Source: Cellulomonas wangsupingiae | GTDB lineage: Bacteria > Actinomycetota > Actinomycetes > Actinomycetales > Cellulomonadaceae | Reading direction: 5' to 3' | Assembly (NCBI RefSeq): GCF_024508275.1 | Contig: NZ_CP101989.1 | Span: 496,001-560,000 of the forward strand | DNA length: 64,000 bases | Shown: in pieces, positions 50,893 to 58,334 of the stretch | How positions within the stretch are numbered: position 1 is the first letter of the stretch | Layout of the letters: each line of letters begins with the position of its first letter | The notes under the pieces: generated by a model | What the model was told of the DNA's origin: nothing | Seen by the model: the letters and a program-made list of their open reading frames with translations, nothing else | Databases searched by the model: none | Program-made: the position numbers and the translations under genes

Positions 50893-50921
50893 TTGGCCAC
50901 AGGACGGGTGACCGGTAACGT
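50893..50921 (+). promoter_or_regulatory. Promoter of tRNA-Ser(GCU)
   Basis: TTGGCC (50893-50898) and TAACGT (50916-50921) are separated by 17 bp, ending 11 nt before the tRNA. Confidence 0.6.
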
Positions 50922-50932
50922 GTGCTCGTCCT

Positions 50933-51022
50933 GGAGACGTCGCATAGCCAGGTCTAGTGCGCGGCCCTGCTAAGGCCGTGAAGGGGTCAACCCTTCCGTG
51001 GGTTCAAATCCCACCGTCTCCG
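50933..51022 (+). tRNA. tRNA-Ser (anticodon GCU)
   Basis: Acceptor arms GGAGACG (50933-50939) and CGTCTCC (51015-51021) pair, with discriminator G51022. The anticodon stem CGGCC/GGCCG frames the loop CTGCTAA (anticodon GCT). The long variable arm GAAGGGGTCAACCCTTC is typical of serine. No CCA encoded. Confidence 0.96.
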
Positions 51023-51027
51023 CGTCG

Positions 51028-51057
51028 CGAAGGCCCGGTCCTCGGACCGGGCCTTCG
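51028..51057 (+). terminator. Terminator after tRNA-Ser(GCU)
   Basis: CGAAGGCCCGGTC (51028-51040) pairs perfectly with GACCGGGCCTTCG (51045-51057), a 13-bp stem with a 4-nt loop. Confidence 0.75.
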
Positions 51058-51070
51058 TCGTGCACGGGCG

Positions 51071-51469
51071 TCACAGGCGCAGCAGCCCGGCCGACGTCGG
51101 CCGGAACCCGCAGACGCGGTAGAAGCCGTCGAGGTGCGGCTCGAAGTCGACGTGCAACCACGTGCAGCCCACCGAGCGCACCTCCGCGGTGAGGCGCTCG
51201 ACGAGCCGTCGCCCCGTGCCGCGCCCCCGGTGCGCGGGGTCGACGACGGTGTCCAGCACGAAGGCGTGGGTGCCGCCGTCCCCGCACGCGTGCACGAACC
51301 CGACCAGCTCGTCGCCCTCGAAGGCGCCGACCCACGTGACGCCGTGGCGCGCGAGCCGTGCCGCCCACGGCCGCACCTCACCGGGCGGCTCACCGAAGGC
51401 GCGGGCGTGCAGGCGGCTCAGGGCGGCGTCGTCGACGTCGAAGCGGACGCGCAGGGCGGGGGAGGTCAC
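51071..51469 (-). CDS. GNAT-family N-acetyltransferase
   Basis: A 132-residue GNAT protein. The acetyl-CoA pyrophosphate loop is DPAHRGRGTGRRLVERLTAE (R/Q-x-x-G-x-G/A), preceded by the FVLDTVVDP strand. The N-terminal half has RHGVTWVGAFEGDELVGFVHA. The C-terminal LHVDFEPHLDGFYRVCGFRPT carries the usual Y/FYxxxGF ending. The acceptor is unknown. Its 3' end meets the tRNA-Ser terminator on the other strand. Confidence 0.88.
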   Translation of the reverse strand: MTSPALRVRFDVDDAALSRLHARAFGEPPGEVRPWAARLARHGVTWVGAFEGDELVGFVHACGDGGTHAFVLDTVVDPAHRGRGTGRRLVERLTAEVRSVGCTWLHVDFEPHLDGFYRVCGFRPTSAGLLRL

Positions 51470-51541
51470 GCCCCAGGCTGCCGCAGGCCGGGCGCCGCCG
51501 GCGAGGTGTTTGACCGGCCGGCGCGCGATGCCGACCCGGCG

Positions 51542-52132
51542 TCACGTCACCTCGGTGCGTGCGGCGTGCGGCGCCTCGGTCAGGTGCGTCAGGTCGACGT
51601 CCCACGTGCCGTCCGGGGCGATGCGCCACGTGCCGGTGTCGAGCATGTCGTGCCAGCGGGCGATGCGCTGCGGCAGGGTCGAGTGCGCGACGACGAGGGG
51701 CTCGCACGACGGGTCGTGGCGGAACGAGTCGGGCCCGGGCAGGGAGCCGTCGAGGACCAGCGGCAGCACGTGCCCGTGCACGGCGACGACCCAGTGCGGC
51801 TGCCACGGGCTGCTGGTGAGGGTCCCGGCGCGGGCCTCTGCCGCCGACGCCTCCAGGTACTCGCGCGAGCGGCGCAGGCTCTCGTCGAGCGGCGCGAAGT
51901 CCTGACCGGGTGCGAGGTGGGCGGCCGCGCGCCCTGGTCGCGCTCCCACGCCGTCGCGCCACGTCCACAGGGCGAGCACCTCCTCGCTCAGGTCGTAGCC
52001 GCGGCGGTCGGCGACCGACAGGGCCTCGGCCAGGGTCAGTCCCGGGCGCAGGCGGGTGACGACGACGGCCCCCAGTGACACGAGCCGCGCCGCCCAGCCG
52101 TGCAGCGCGTCGTGCACCTCCTGGGCGGTCAC
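51542..52132 (-). CDS. SUKH (SMI1/KNR4)-like protein, copy 2
   Basis: A 196-residue paralogue of the protein at 25192-25833. Shared blocks are LRPGL, LSEEV-A-W-W-DG, LPLVLDG, FRHDP, VVAHSTLPQRIARWHDMLD and PDGTWDVD. It is shorter, with fewer residues between the middle blocks. It sits between tRNA-Ser(GCU) and tRNA-Arg(ACG), as copy 1 sits beside tRNA-Ser(CGA). Immunity-protein folds of this type are common, but no toxin is near. GTG 52132 is the start; 73 bp separate it from the GNAT gene. Confidence 0.62.
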   Translation of the reverse strand: MTAQEVHDALHGWAARLVSLGAVVVTRLRPGLTLAEALSVADRRGYDLSEEVLALWTWRDGVGARPGRAAAHLAPGQDFAPLDESLRRSREYLEASAAEARAGTLTSSPWQPHWVVAVHGHVLPLVLDGSLPGPDSFRHDPSCEPLVVAHSTLPQRIARWHDMLDTGTWRIAPDGTWDVDLTHLTEAPHAARTEVT

Positions 52133-52469
52133 GCCGCCGCCCTGCCGTCGCGCGTCCCTGCGGCCTGTGACTGTGCCGTTGCGGCGTCGTCATGACAACC
52201 AGCCACCGTGGCCTCCTCCGTGCGTGTGACGTGCAGGATCCCGCTCCTGCGCGGAGGCGCCACAGTGACACACGTTGGCACTCGTCGTGTAGGGGATCGT
52301 GACTTCCCACCCGCTCGGGCGAGCGTCCGCGGGTGACGCGCGGCACGATCGGCCCCCTACCGACCAGTAGCACGCCGGTCTCGCGGGTCGGTGTGGCGGA
52401 CGACGCAGCGAACCGGTTTGGGTCCGGCCCTCCGTGCCTGTATCGTTCTCGACGGCCCGCGAGGGCCGT
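52133..52469. other. 337-bp gap with tRNA-Arg promoter
   Basis: Besides the promoter at 52418-52446 and a perfect 7-bp palindrome (52452-52469, ACGGCCC/GGGCCGT) directly before the tRNA, no gene or repeat is visible. Part of it must hold the promoter of the SUKH-like gene on the minus strand. Confidence 0.5.
52418..52446 (+). promoter_or_regulatory. Promoter of tRNA-Arg(ACG)
   Basis: TTGGGT (52418-52423) and TATCGT (52441-52446) are separated by 17 bp, 23 nt before the tRNA. Confidence 0.65.
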
Positions 52470-52542
52470 GCGCCCGTAGCTCAATGGATAGAGCATCTGA
52501 CTACGGATCAGAAGGTTGGGGGTTCGAGTCCCTTCGGGCGCG
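52470..52542 (+). tRNA. tRNA-Arg (anticodon ACG)
   Basis: Acceptor arms GCGCCCG (52470-52476) and CGGGCGC (52535-52541) pair, with discriminator G52542. The anticodon stem TCTGA/TCAGA frames CTACGGA (anticodon ACG). Its A34 is the expected substrate of TadA encoded at 23259. Confidence 0.96.
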
Positions 52543-52550
52543 CAGCAGTG

Positions 52551-52587
52551 ACGAAGGCCCAGCACCTCGACGGTGCTGGGCCTTCGT
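52551..52587 (+). terminator. Terminator after tRNA-Arg(ACG)
   Basis: ACGAAGGCCCAGCACC (52551-52566) pairs perfectly with GGTGCTGGGCCTTCGT (52572-52587), a 16-bp stem with a 5-nt loop. Confidence 0.78.
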
Positions 52588-52613
52588 CGTCCCCGGGGTC
52601 GAGCCGGTCGGCC

Positions 52614-53090
52614 TCACTCGACGACGATGCTCCGCCCGTCGACCACGACCGTGAGCCCGGGAGCGTCGGGGGCGCCGTCGGGCAGGGCGACGACGCTGGT
52701 GGTGGGCGCGAGGTCCATCGTGCAGACGTCCGTGGCGCCCGGGCCGGTCAGCGTGATGCTCAGGGCGCCTGCGCCCGCGTCCCACGTGACGTCGGTGGGC
52801 AGGACGGGGCACGTGCTGCTGCCGTAGGTGACCACCTGGAGGTGGCGGGGGTCGTCCCCGGCGACGACGGCGGTCTCGCCCTCGGTGACGCCCTCGGGTG
52901 CACCGGGGAACGTGGTCTCGGCGACGGACGGGACCGCGTCGGCCGTCGCGGACGTCGTCGGTGAGGGTGTGGCTGTCCCCTCGCCCGGACCGGTGCTGCC
53001 CGCGCTGCCCGTGCTGCCGCTGCTGCCGGCGCACCCCACCAGCAGCGCGACCAGCAGAATCGTCGGTGCCGTGCCTCGGATCGTCCTCAT
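52614..53090 (-). CDS. Hypothetical lipoprotein (158 aa)
   Basis: A 158-residue lipoprotein. The signal peptide MRTIRGTAPTILLVALLVGC20 ends in a good lipobox. A Ser/Thr/Gly-rich linker (~22-55) is followed by a small beta domain with two Cys (SSTCPVLPTDV, TDVCTMDLAP), perhaps a disulfide, and an IVVDG-like end (GLTVVVDGRSIVVE). ATG 53090 is the clear signal-peptide start. Function unknown. Confidence 0.75.
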   Translation of the reverse strand: MRTIRGTAPTILLVALLVGCAGSSGSTGSAGSTGPGEGTATPSPTTSATADAVPSVAETTFPGAPEGVTEGETAVVAGDDPRHLQVVTYGSSTCPVLPTDVTWDAGAGALSITLTGPGATDVCTMDLAPTTSVVALPDGAPDAPGLTVVVDGRSIVVE

Positions 53091-53186
53091 CGCCCTGCCC
53101 TCCGTGGGCCGCGCGACCGGCGGCCGGGTGACCAGCATGGCGCGGATGCGGGTCGCGCGGGAGGCCCGGACCGCGCGGGCCAGGCG

Positions 53187-53518
53187 TCAGACCGCGACCG
53201 CGGGCTTCTGCGTCGTCGCGGACGGCGGCTGGTCCTCGGACCACAGCCCCGCGAAGGCCCGTGACACCTCCTGGCCGGTGCGCAGCACCGCATCTGGCGT
53301 GCGTGGGACCGGGCGAGGACGGCGTACTGCCGACGCACGTGCTGCTCGAAGGACTCGAGGACCTCGTCGCTCGGCTCCGGGACGGGTGGGCCGCCTCGCG
53401 CCGGGACGTGCGCGTCGCCGCCGCGGCGGTCCGGGTGCGAGGAGCGCCGGTGCACCTCGCTCGCCCGTCGGTCGCGTCCTCCCCGGCGGCGTGCCCCGTC
53501 CTCGGGCACGTCGGTCAC
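53187..53518 (-). pseudogene. Small gene with a frameshift (start GTG 53518)
   Basis: GTG 53518 overlaps the stop of the 56-residue gene (GTGA), so translation here is expected. Frame A runs through a charged region to ESFEQHVRRQYAVLARSHAR, with GC-rich third positions. Beyond it, frame A has Agg-Agg-Tgt type codons, while the frame shifted by one base continues VLRTGQEVSRAFAGLWSEDQ with clean codon bias to TGA at 53187. Either the gene is broken by a one-base indel near 53300, or it uses a frameshift. Function unknown. Confidence 0.5.
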
Positions 53519-53685
53519 GGCCGGCGCCTGCGGGGGTACGGGGTGGTCTGCGCGTCGCTGTCGAACACGATCGCCTCGTCGGGCGGGCTCGTCGCCGGGG
53601 CGTCGCTCTCGCGTACCGGGGCCGCTGCGGGCTCGTCGGGATCCCGGTCGCGGTCCTGCGGGCGCTCGCGCTCGTCGGTGCCCAT
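53515..53685 (-). CDS. Small hydrophilic protein (56 aa)
   Basis: ATG 53685, preceded by GGGAGG 5 nt upstream, gives a 56-residue charged, low-complexity protein (RPQDRDRDPDEPAAAPVRES, then DEAIVFDSDAQTTPYPRRRR). Its stop overlaps the GTG of the next gene. No family is recognised. The very good ribosome site and the overlap support it as real. It lies ~110 bp from the van-like operon end on the same strand and may be read-through transcribed. Confidence 0.55.
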   Translation of the reverse strand: MGTDERERPQDRDRDPDEPAAAPVRESDAPATSPPDEAIVFDSDAQTTPYPRRRRP

Positions 53686-53795
53686 CGGTGCCTCCCGAGG
53701 TGTGCCGAGGAGTGCGGTCACGCACCCGCCCCTGGGGGAGGAGACATCTCGCGGGGCGTCGGTACGGCGCACCGGCGTGCCGTGGGGAACGGCAG

Positions 53796-54854
53796 CTACG
53801 AGCCCGGCGCGGACCGGAGGGCCTCCTCGACGGGCGGCGCCGACGCCGTGCCGGACCCGGCCGCCCGCCCGTGGCGCTGCACGGGCCGTTCGACCAGCCA
53901 CCAGCTCGCGGTGGCCACCAGCACGGTCGCCGGCAGCACGACCAGTCCGGCGGTGTCGCCGAGCGCGGGCCGCAGCCACAGGGTCAGTGGGTAGTTCCAC
54001 AGGTAGGCGGCGTACGAGACCGTGCCGAGCGCGACGAGCGGACGCCACGCGGGTGCCGGGGTGACGTGCCCGCGCCACGCCTGCATGAGCACGACGGTCG
54101 CGACCGCCACCGCGGGCCCGGCCAGCAGGTACGTCGCGGCGTGCCCGCGCAGGTCCGCGACCGTCAGCGCCGCGAGCAGCGTCACCGCGGCGACCACCGC
54201 GTGCCGGCCCCGCCAGGCCGCCGTCCACCGGTCCTGCGTCACACGGGACGCCGCGCCGATCACGAAGCACCCGATCCACGACGTCGCGAGCGGGTACGCG
54301 GCGTCGGGGTCGTCACGGAACCACACGACCGTCAGGACGCACAGCGCGGCCGATGCGGCCCCGGCCAGCACCAGCCCGGTCCGCAGCCGCCGCGCTCGCG
54401 CGGCCAGCACGATCACGAGCGGCCACAGCAGGTAGAACTGCTCCTCGGTCGCCAGCGTCCACAGGTGGTAGATCGCGGGACTCACACCGACGAGGCCCAC
54501 GTACGGCAGGTTGGCGGTGTAGGTGAGCGACACCGCGACCGTGCGCGGCAGGGTCCCGCTGTCCCCGAGCGGGTCCAGCGTGAGCGTCACCAGCACGAAA
54601 CCGACGACGAGGACGAGCAGCGCGGGCACCAGGCGCCGCGCCCGCCGCAGCCAGAAGCGACGCAGGTCCACCCGGCCCGTCGCGGCGGCCTCGTCCACCA
54701 GCAGGCCCGTGATCAGGTGCCCGGACAGCGCGAAGAACATGACCACCCCGACGACGCCCGCCCCCGGGAACACGTCGGGCCACGCGTGGCGCAGCATGAC
54801 CAGCCCGATGGCGACGCCCCGCAGCGCGTCCCACGCGCCGACGCGAGCCGTCAC
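53796..54854 (-). CDS. Acyltransferase-3 (OafA-like) membrane protein of the van-like operon
   Basis: A 352-residue membrane protein of the acyltransferase-3 family with ~10 helices. The family opening LRGVAIGLVMLRHAWP has the conserved His, and VMFFALSGHLITGLLV follows, then a YHLWTLATEEQFYLLWPL block. It has no SGNH extension. GTG 54854 overlaps the ligase stop (GTGA). VanT serine racemases of VanC/E/G-type operons carry such a membrane domain fused to the racemase; here the two are separate genes. It may acylate wall glycans or help move serine/alanine, but this is inferred. Confidence 0.82.
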   Translation of the reverse strand: MTARVGAWDALRGVAIGLVMLRHAWPDVFPGAGVVGVVMFFALSGHLITGLLVDEAAATGRVDLRRFWLRRARRLVPALLVLVVGFVLVTLTLDPLGDSGTLPRTVAVSLTYTANLPYVGLVGVSPAIYHLWTLATEEQFYLLWPLVIVLAARARRLRTGLVLAGAASAALCVLTVVWFRDDPDAAYPLATSWIGCFVIGAASRVTQDRWTAAWRGRHAVVAAVTLLAALTVADLRGHAATYLLAGPAVAVATVVLMQAWRGHVTPAPAWRPLVALGTVSYAAYLWNYPLTLWLRPALGDTAGLVVLPATVLVATASWWLVERPVQRHGRAAGSGTASAPPVEEALRSAPGS

Positions 54855-55855
54855 GACGCGCGCGACGCGTGCCGCACCCGCGCCTGCGCCACCAGCTCGG
54901 CCACCAGCTCCGGGTACGTGATGCCGACGGCCGCGAACATCTGCGGCACCTGCGAGTGCGCCGTGAGGCCGGGCATCGTGTTGACCTCGTTCAGCACGGG
55001 GCCGTCGGCGGTGAGGAAGAAGTCGACGCGTGCGACGCCGTCGCAGCCGAGGGCGTCGACCACCGTCAGCGCAGCGGTCGCCAACCGGTCGGCGTCCGCC
55101 GGGTCCAGCGCCGCGGGGACGACGAACCGTGCGCTGCCGTCGTACTTGGTGGCGGTGTCGAAGACGGCGCCGGCGTGCCCGATCTCCAGGGCCGGGGACA
55201 CCAGGGTCGTGCCGTCGGGGCGGCGCAGCACCGCCACGTCGATCTCCCGTCCCGTCACCACCTCCTCGACGAGCACCCGGTCGTCCAGCCGGAGGGCCGC
55301 CGCGACGGCGTCGGCGAGCTCGGCGACGGTGTCGACGCGGCGCACCCCGTGGCTGGACCCGCAGGCCACCGGCTTGACGACCGCGGGCAGGCGCGGGGCG
55401 GCGACCGCCTCCGCGACGTCGCGCACGACCCGGCCGTCGGCCACCGCCACACCCACGGCCGCGGCGACGAGCTTGGTGACCCACTTGTCCATGCCGGCGG
55501 CCCCGGCGCGCACACCCGAACCGACGCACGCGACGCCCGCCAGGTCGGCCAGTGCCGCGAGGGTCCCGTCCTCGCCGTGCGGCCCGTGCACCGCGGGCAG
55601 CAGGACGTCGCACGTCGCGACGACCGCGACCGCCTCGGCGAAGGACACCGCGGTGCCCCCGACCCACCAGGTCCCGTCCGGCGCGATGGTGAGGGCCACG
55701 ACGTCGTGCGTGGGTGCCAGGGCGTCGTGCACCGCGCGGGCGCTCGCGAGCGACACGTCGTGCTCGGCGTTGGCGCCGCCGCCCACGACGGCGACGCGGC
55801 ACGCGGGCGCGGGCGGTGACGTCGGAGGTCGGTCCTGCAGGTCGGACGTGGTCAC
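54851..55855 (-). CDS. D-alanine-D-alanine (or D-Ala-D-X) ligase
   Basis: A 334-residue ATP-grasp ligase, slightly shorter than the usual actinobacterial Ddl (~370). It has VVGGGANAEHDVSLASA (the Glu/His-containing N-terminal loop), VVKPVACGSSHGVRRV (the SSxGV strand), DTATKYDGSARFVVPAAL with the Lys-Tyr omega-loop pair, VARVDFF and NEVNTMPGLTAHSQVPQM. Lys-Tyr favours an amino-acid acceptor (Ala or Ser) over D-lactate. The SQVP residues differ from both the Ddl LVP and VanC RYP types, so specificity is open. ATG 55855 overlaps the alanine racemase stop. Confidence 0.9.
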   Translation of the reverse strand: MTTSDLQDRPPTSPPAPACRVAVVGGGANAEHDVSLASARAVHDALAPTHDVVALTIAPDGTWWVGGTAVSFAEAVAVVATCDVLLPAVHGPHGEDGTLAALADLAGVACVGSGVRAGAAGMDKWVTKLVAAAVGVAVADGRVVRDVAEAVAAPRLPAVVKPVACGSSHGVRRVDTVAELADAVAAALRLDDRVLVEEVVTGREIDVAVLRRPDGTTLVSPALEIGHAGAVFDTATKYDGSARFVVPAALDPADADRLATAALTVVDALGCDGVARVDFFLTADGPVLNEVNTMPGLTAHSQVPQMFAAVGITYPELVAELVAQARVRHASRAS

Positions 55856-57045
55856 GGGTGCTCCTCAAGGGCGGACGGACGGGAGGTCGGCGGTGCGGGG
55901 ACGACGCGGCGCACGAGCCGCCGCCCCAGGCCGGTGAGCAGCTCGTGCGGGAGCGTGCCCGCCCAGCCGGCCCACTCGGTGAGCGTGGGTGCCGCGTCGT
56001 CGCCCGTGCCGATCACGGTGACGACGTCGCCCGGCCGTACGGACAGGTCGCCGACGTCGACGACGACCTGGTCCATCGACACGCGCCCGGCGAGCGGGCG
56101 GCGGCGGCCGTGGACCAGGACCTCGGCGCGGCCCGACGCGGTCACCGGCAGGCCGTCGGCGTACCCGAGCGGCAGCAGCGCGAGCCGGGTCGGGGCGGTG
56201 GTCACGTACGTGTGGTCGTACCCGACACCGACGCCCGCGCCGACGTCGCGCACCTGGACGACCGGAGCGGTGACCTGCGCCGCCGCGCGCAGCACGGGGA
56301 ACCGGCCGGTGGGGTCGATGCCGACCAGGCCGGCGCCGACGCGCGACAGGTCGAACCTCGCGGCGGGGAGCCCCAGCACGGCGGCCGTCGCGCCGAGGTG
56401 GCGCAGCGCGGGCCGCAGACCGGCGGCGTGCGCGTGCTCGACGCCGCGCACGAACCGCACCGTGGCCGCCGCGTTCGCCTCGACGTCGAGGCCTGCCGCG
56501 CAGGCCAGGTGGCCCATCACGCCGCCGACCCGCACGGTCCCGGCCACCTCGGCGCGCCGCGCGGCGGTGCACAGGCCGGGCCACAGCTCGGGCGGGCAGC
56601 CGTCACGCGCCGCCCCGCAGTCGAGGTACAGGTGGACGTGGACGACGCGACCCAGCCGACGTGCCGCGGCCACGGCCGCGTCGAGGTGCGCGACGCTCGG
56701 CACGGCCACGTCGACGCCGTGCAGGACGGCGTCGGACAGGTCGGCGCCCGGGGCGTCGAGCCAGCTCAGCAGCGGGGCGTCCACGCCTGCCAGGCGCAGC
56801 TCGACGGCCTCGGTGAGCGTCGCGACCCCCAGGGCGTCGGCGCCGTTGCCGAGCGCGGTGCGGGCGACGTCGACGGCACCGAGCCCGAACCCGTCGGCCT
56901 TGACGACGGCCATGAGCCGCCGCGCGGACCCGGCCAGCAGGCGCGTGTTGTGCGCGACGGCGTCGAGCCGCACGGTCAGGACGGGCCGGGTGCGGTCCAC
57001 AGCGGCGACACCGGCGGCCCCCGGTGGGCAGAGGGTCGTGCTCAC
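55852..57045 (-). CDS. alr: Alanine racemase (PLP), van-operon copy
   Basis: A 397-residue fold-type III PLP racemase. The PLP lysine is K49 (VVKADGFGLGA) and the second catalytic Tyr is at ~275 (GVGVGYDHTYV). The C-terminal domain has LGYADGLPV, GRVSMDQVVVDVG and GELLTGLGRR-like segments. It makes D-Ala, or D-Ser as in VanT, for the ligase encoded next. The family usual length is 370-390. GTG 57045 overlaps the stop of the VanX-like gene. It is probably a second alr, beside a housekeeping copy elsewhere in the genome. Confidence 0.92.
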   Translation of the reverse strand: MSTTLCPPGAAGVAAVDRTRPVLTVRLDAVAHNTRLLAGSARRLMAVVKADGFGLGAVDVARTALGNGADALGVATLTEAVELRLAGVDAPLLSWLDAPGADLSDAVLHGVDVAVPSVAHLDAAVAAARRLGRVVHVHLYLDCGAARDGCPPELWPGLCTAARRAEVAGTVRVGGVMGHLACAAGLDVEANAAATVRFVRGVEHAHAAGLRPALRHLGATAAVLGLPAARFDLSRVGAGLVGIDPTGRFPVLRAAAQVTAPVVQVRDVGAGVGVGYDHTYVTTAPTRLALLPLGYADGLPVTASGRAEVLVHGRRRPLAGRVSMDQVVVDVGDLSVRPGDVVTVIGTGDDAAPTLTEWAGWAGTLPHELLTGLGRRLVRRVVPAPPTSRPSALEEHP

Positions 57046-57680
57046 GTCGCCACCGGCCCGTACAGCGCCGCGGGCTGGTCGGTGACGAGCGCCCAGTAGC
57101 GGTCCCCGAAGCTCCAGTGCCACCACTCCGTGGGGTAGTTGACGAAGCCGGCGCTGCTCATCGCGTCGGACAGCGCGGTGCGCAGCGCGCGGGCGGCCGG
57201 CGGCACAGGGGCGTCGGTGAAGCACCGGCCGTCGCTCTCCTCCGGCGTGGCGTCCAGCGGGCAGCCCAGGTCGAGCTCCCGGCCGGTGGCGTCGACGAGG
57301 GTCACGTCGACCGCCGCGCCGGCGACGTGCGGCGCGACGGCCACCGGCGCCACGTAGCGGCTGGTGAGGCGGTCGACCTCGTCGTCCGTCGCCCCGGGGT
57401 GGTCCCGCCGGACGAGGGACCGGTACCGGGTGACGATCACGGCCTGCGCGGCAGGGCTGCGCCACCCCTCCGCCAGGGCGAGGTGCGTGCCGGTGGGCAG
57501 GGCCGCACCCGCGAGGGCGAGGCGGCGGGCGACCGTCGCCCGGACGCGCGAACCCTGCGGCCCGCCCACGTGCAGGCGTGGCGTGGGGGCGATGACGAGC
57601 GGCTCGCCGGTGTCGGCCACCGGGACCGCCGCGACCCGCGGGTCGTGCAGGAGGATGACGTCGGTGCTGGTCAGGGGCAT
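57042..57680 (-). CDS. VanX-like D-alanyl-D-alanine dipeptidase (M15)
   Basis: A 212-residue zinc dipeptidase. Its zinc and catalytic residues match VanX nearly number for number: H118 and D125 (APHVAGAAVD), E185 (catalytic) and H188 (EWWHW), compared with H116, D123, E181, H184. R74 (EGWRSP) matches the substrate Arg R71. ELDLGCPLDATPEESDG corresponds to the VanX E-x-DMGT-x-FD segment. It hydrolyses D-Ala-D-Ala dipeptide. It is the first gene of the four-gene operon, and the promoter must lie in the 57681-57921 gap. Confidence 0.88.
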   Translation of the reverse strand: MPLTSTDVILLHDPRVAAVPVADTGEPLVIAPTPRLHVGGPQGSRVRATVARRLALAGAALPTGTHLALAEGWRSPAAQAVIVTRYRSLVRRDHPGATDDEVDRLTSRYVAPVAVAPHVAGAAVDVTLVDATGRELDLGCPLDATPEESDGRCFTDAPVPPAARALRTALSDAMSSAGFVNYPTEWWHWSFGDRYWALVTDQPAALYGPVAT

Positions 57681-57921
57681 GCAGCGACGCTATGCGCCGG
57701 CGCCGCAGCCCCGGCTCCCCCTGGGGTCTCGACGTGCGGCGTCCCCGGGGGCACGTCGTGACGGGCGCGTCCCCCCGTGCGGGGGCGGCGCCGCGCGGCC
57801 CGTCCGCCCGCGGGATGACGTGCACGTCCCGCGGCGGGGGGACGTCACCCGGGGCCGCGGTCCGGGGTGCGGACGCGGAGCGTGCGTGCGCAGACTGGAC
57901 GGGCACCAGGAGGTGAGCGTC

Positions 57922-58269
57922 ATGGACGTCCCCGCGATCGACCCGACCATCCCGCCCAGCGGCCCCGGCTGCGTCGAGTGCGAGCAGGCGACCGGCTGGT
58001 GGGTGGCCCTGCGGCGGTGCGCCGCGTGCGGGCACGTCGGGTGCTGCGACAGCTCGCCCGGGCAGCACGCCAGGGCGCACTGGACCGCCACCGGTCACCC
58101 CGTCATGCGCACGTACGAGCCGGGTGAGGGCTGGTGGTGGGACTACGCGGCCACGGACTACACCGACGGCCCGCCGCTCGCGCCCCCGCTGGCGCACCCC
58201 GACGACCAGCCGACCCCCGGCCCGGAGGGCCGCGTCCCGCCGGACTGGCGCCAGCACCTCCACCGGTGA
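57922..58269 (+). CDS. UBP-type zinc finger protein
   Basis: A 115-residue protein with a UBP-type zinc finger: GCVECEQATG, RRCAACGHVGCCDSSPGQHARAHW, then GHPVMRTYEPGEGWWWDY. The Cys/His pattern (C-x2-C, C-x2-C, C-C, H, H) matches zf-UBP, which binds ubiquitin tails in eukaryotes; here the partner is unknown because bacteria lack ubiquitin. ATG 57922 has AGGAGGT 7 nt upstream. It is divergent from the van-like operon. Confidence 0.88.
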   Translation: MDVPAIDPTIPPSGPGCVECEQATGWWVALRRCAACGHVGCCDSSPGQHARAHWTATGHPVMRTYEPGEGWWWDYAATDYTDGPPLAPPLAHPDDQPTPGPEGRVPPDWRQHLHR

Positions 58270-58334
58270 CGGTGCCCGGGGTGACGCCGGCAGCCCACGG
58301 CCCGGCGCCCGTCGCGCGGGCCTAGCCTCGAGCC

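Noticed and set aside
53261..54064. 267-residue plus-strand frame before the van-like operon
   Set aside because: It overlaps the better-supported minus-strand small genes and acyltransferase and has no coding signal.
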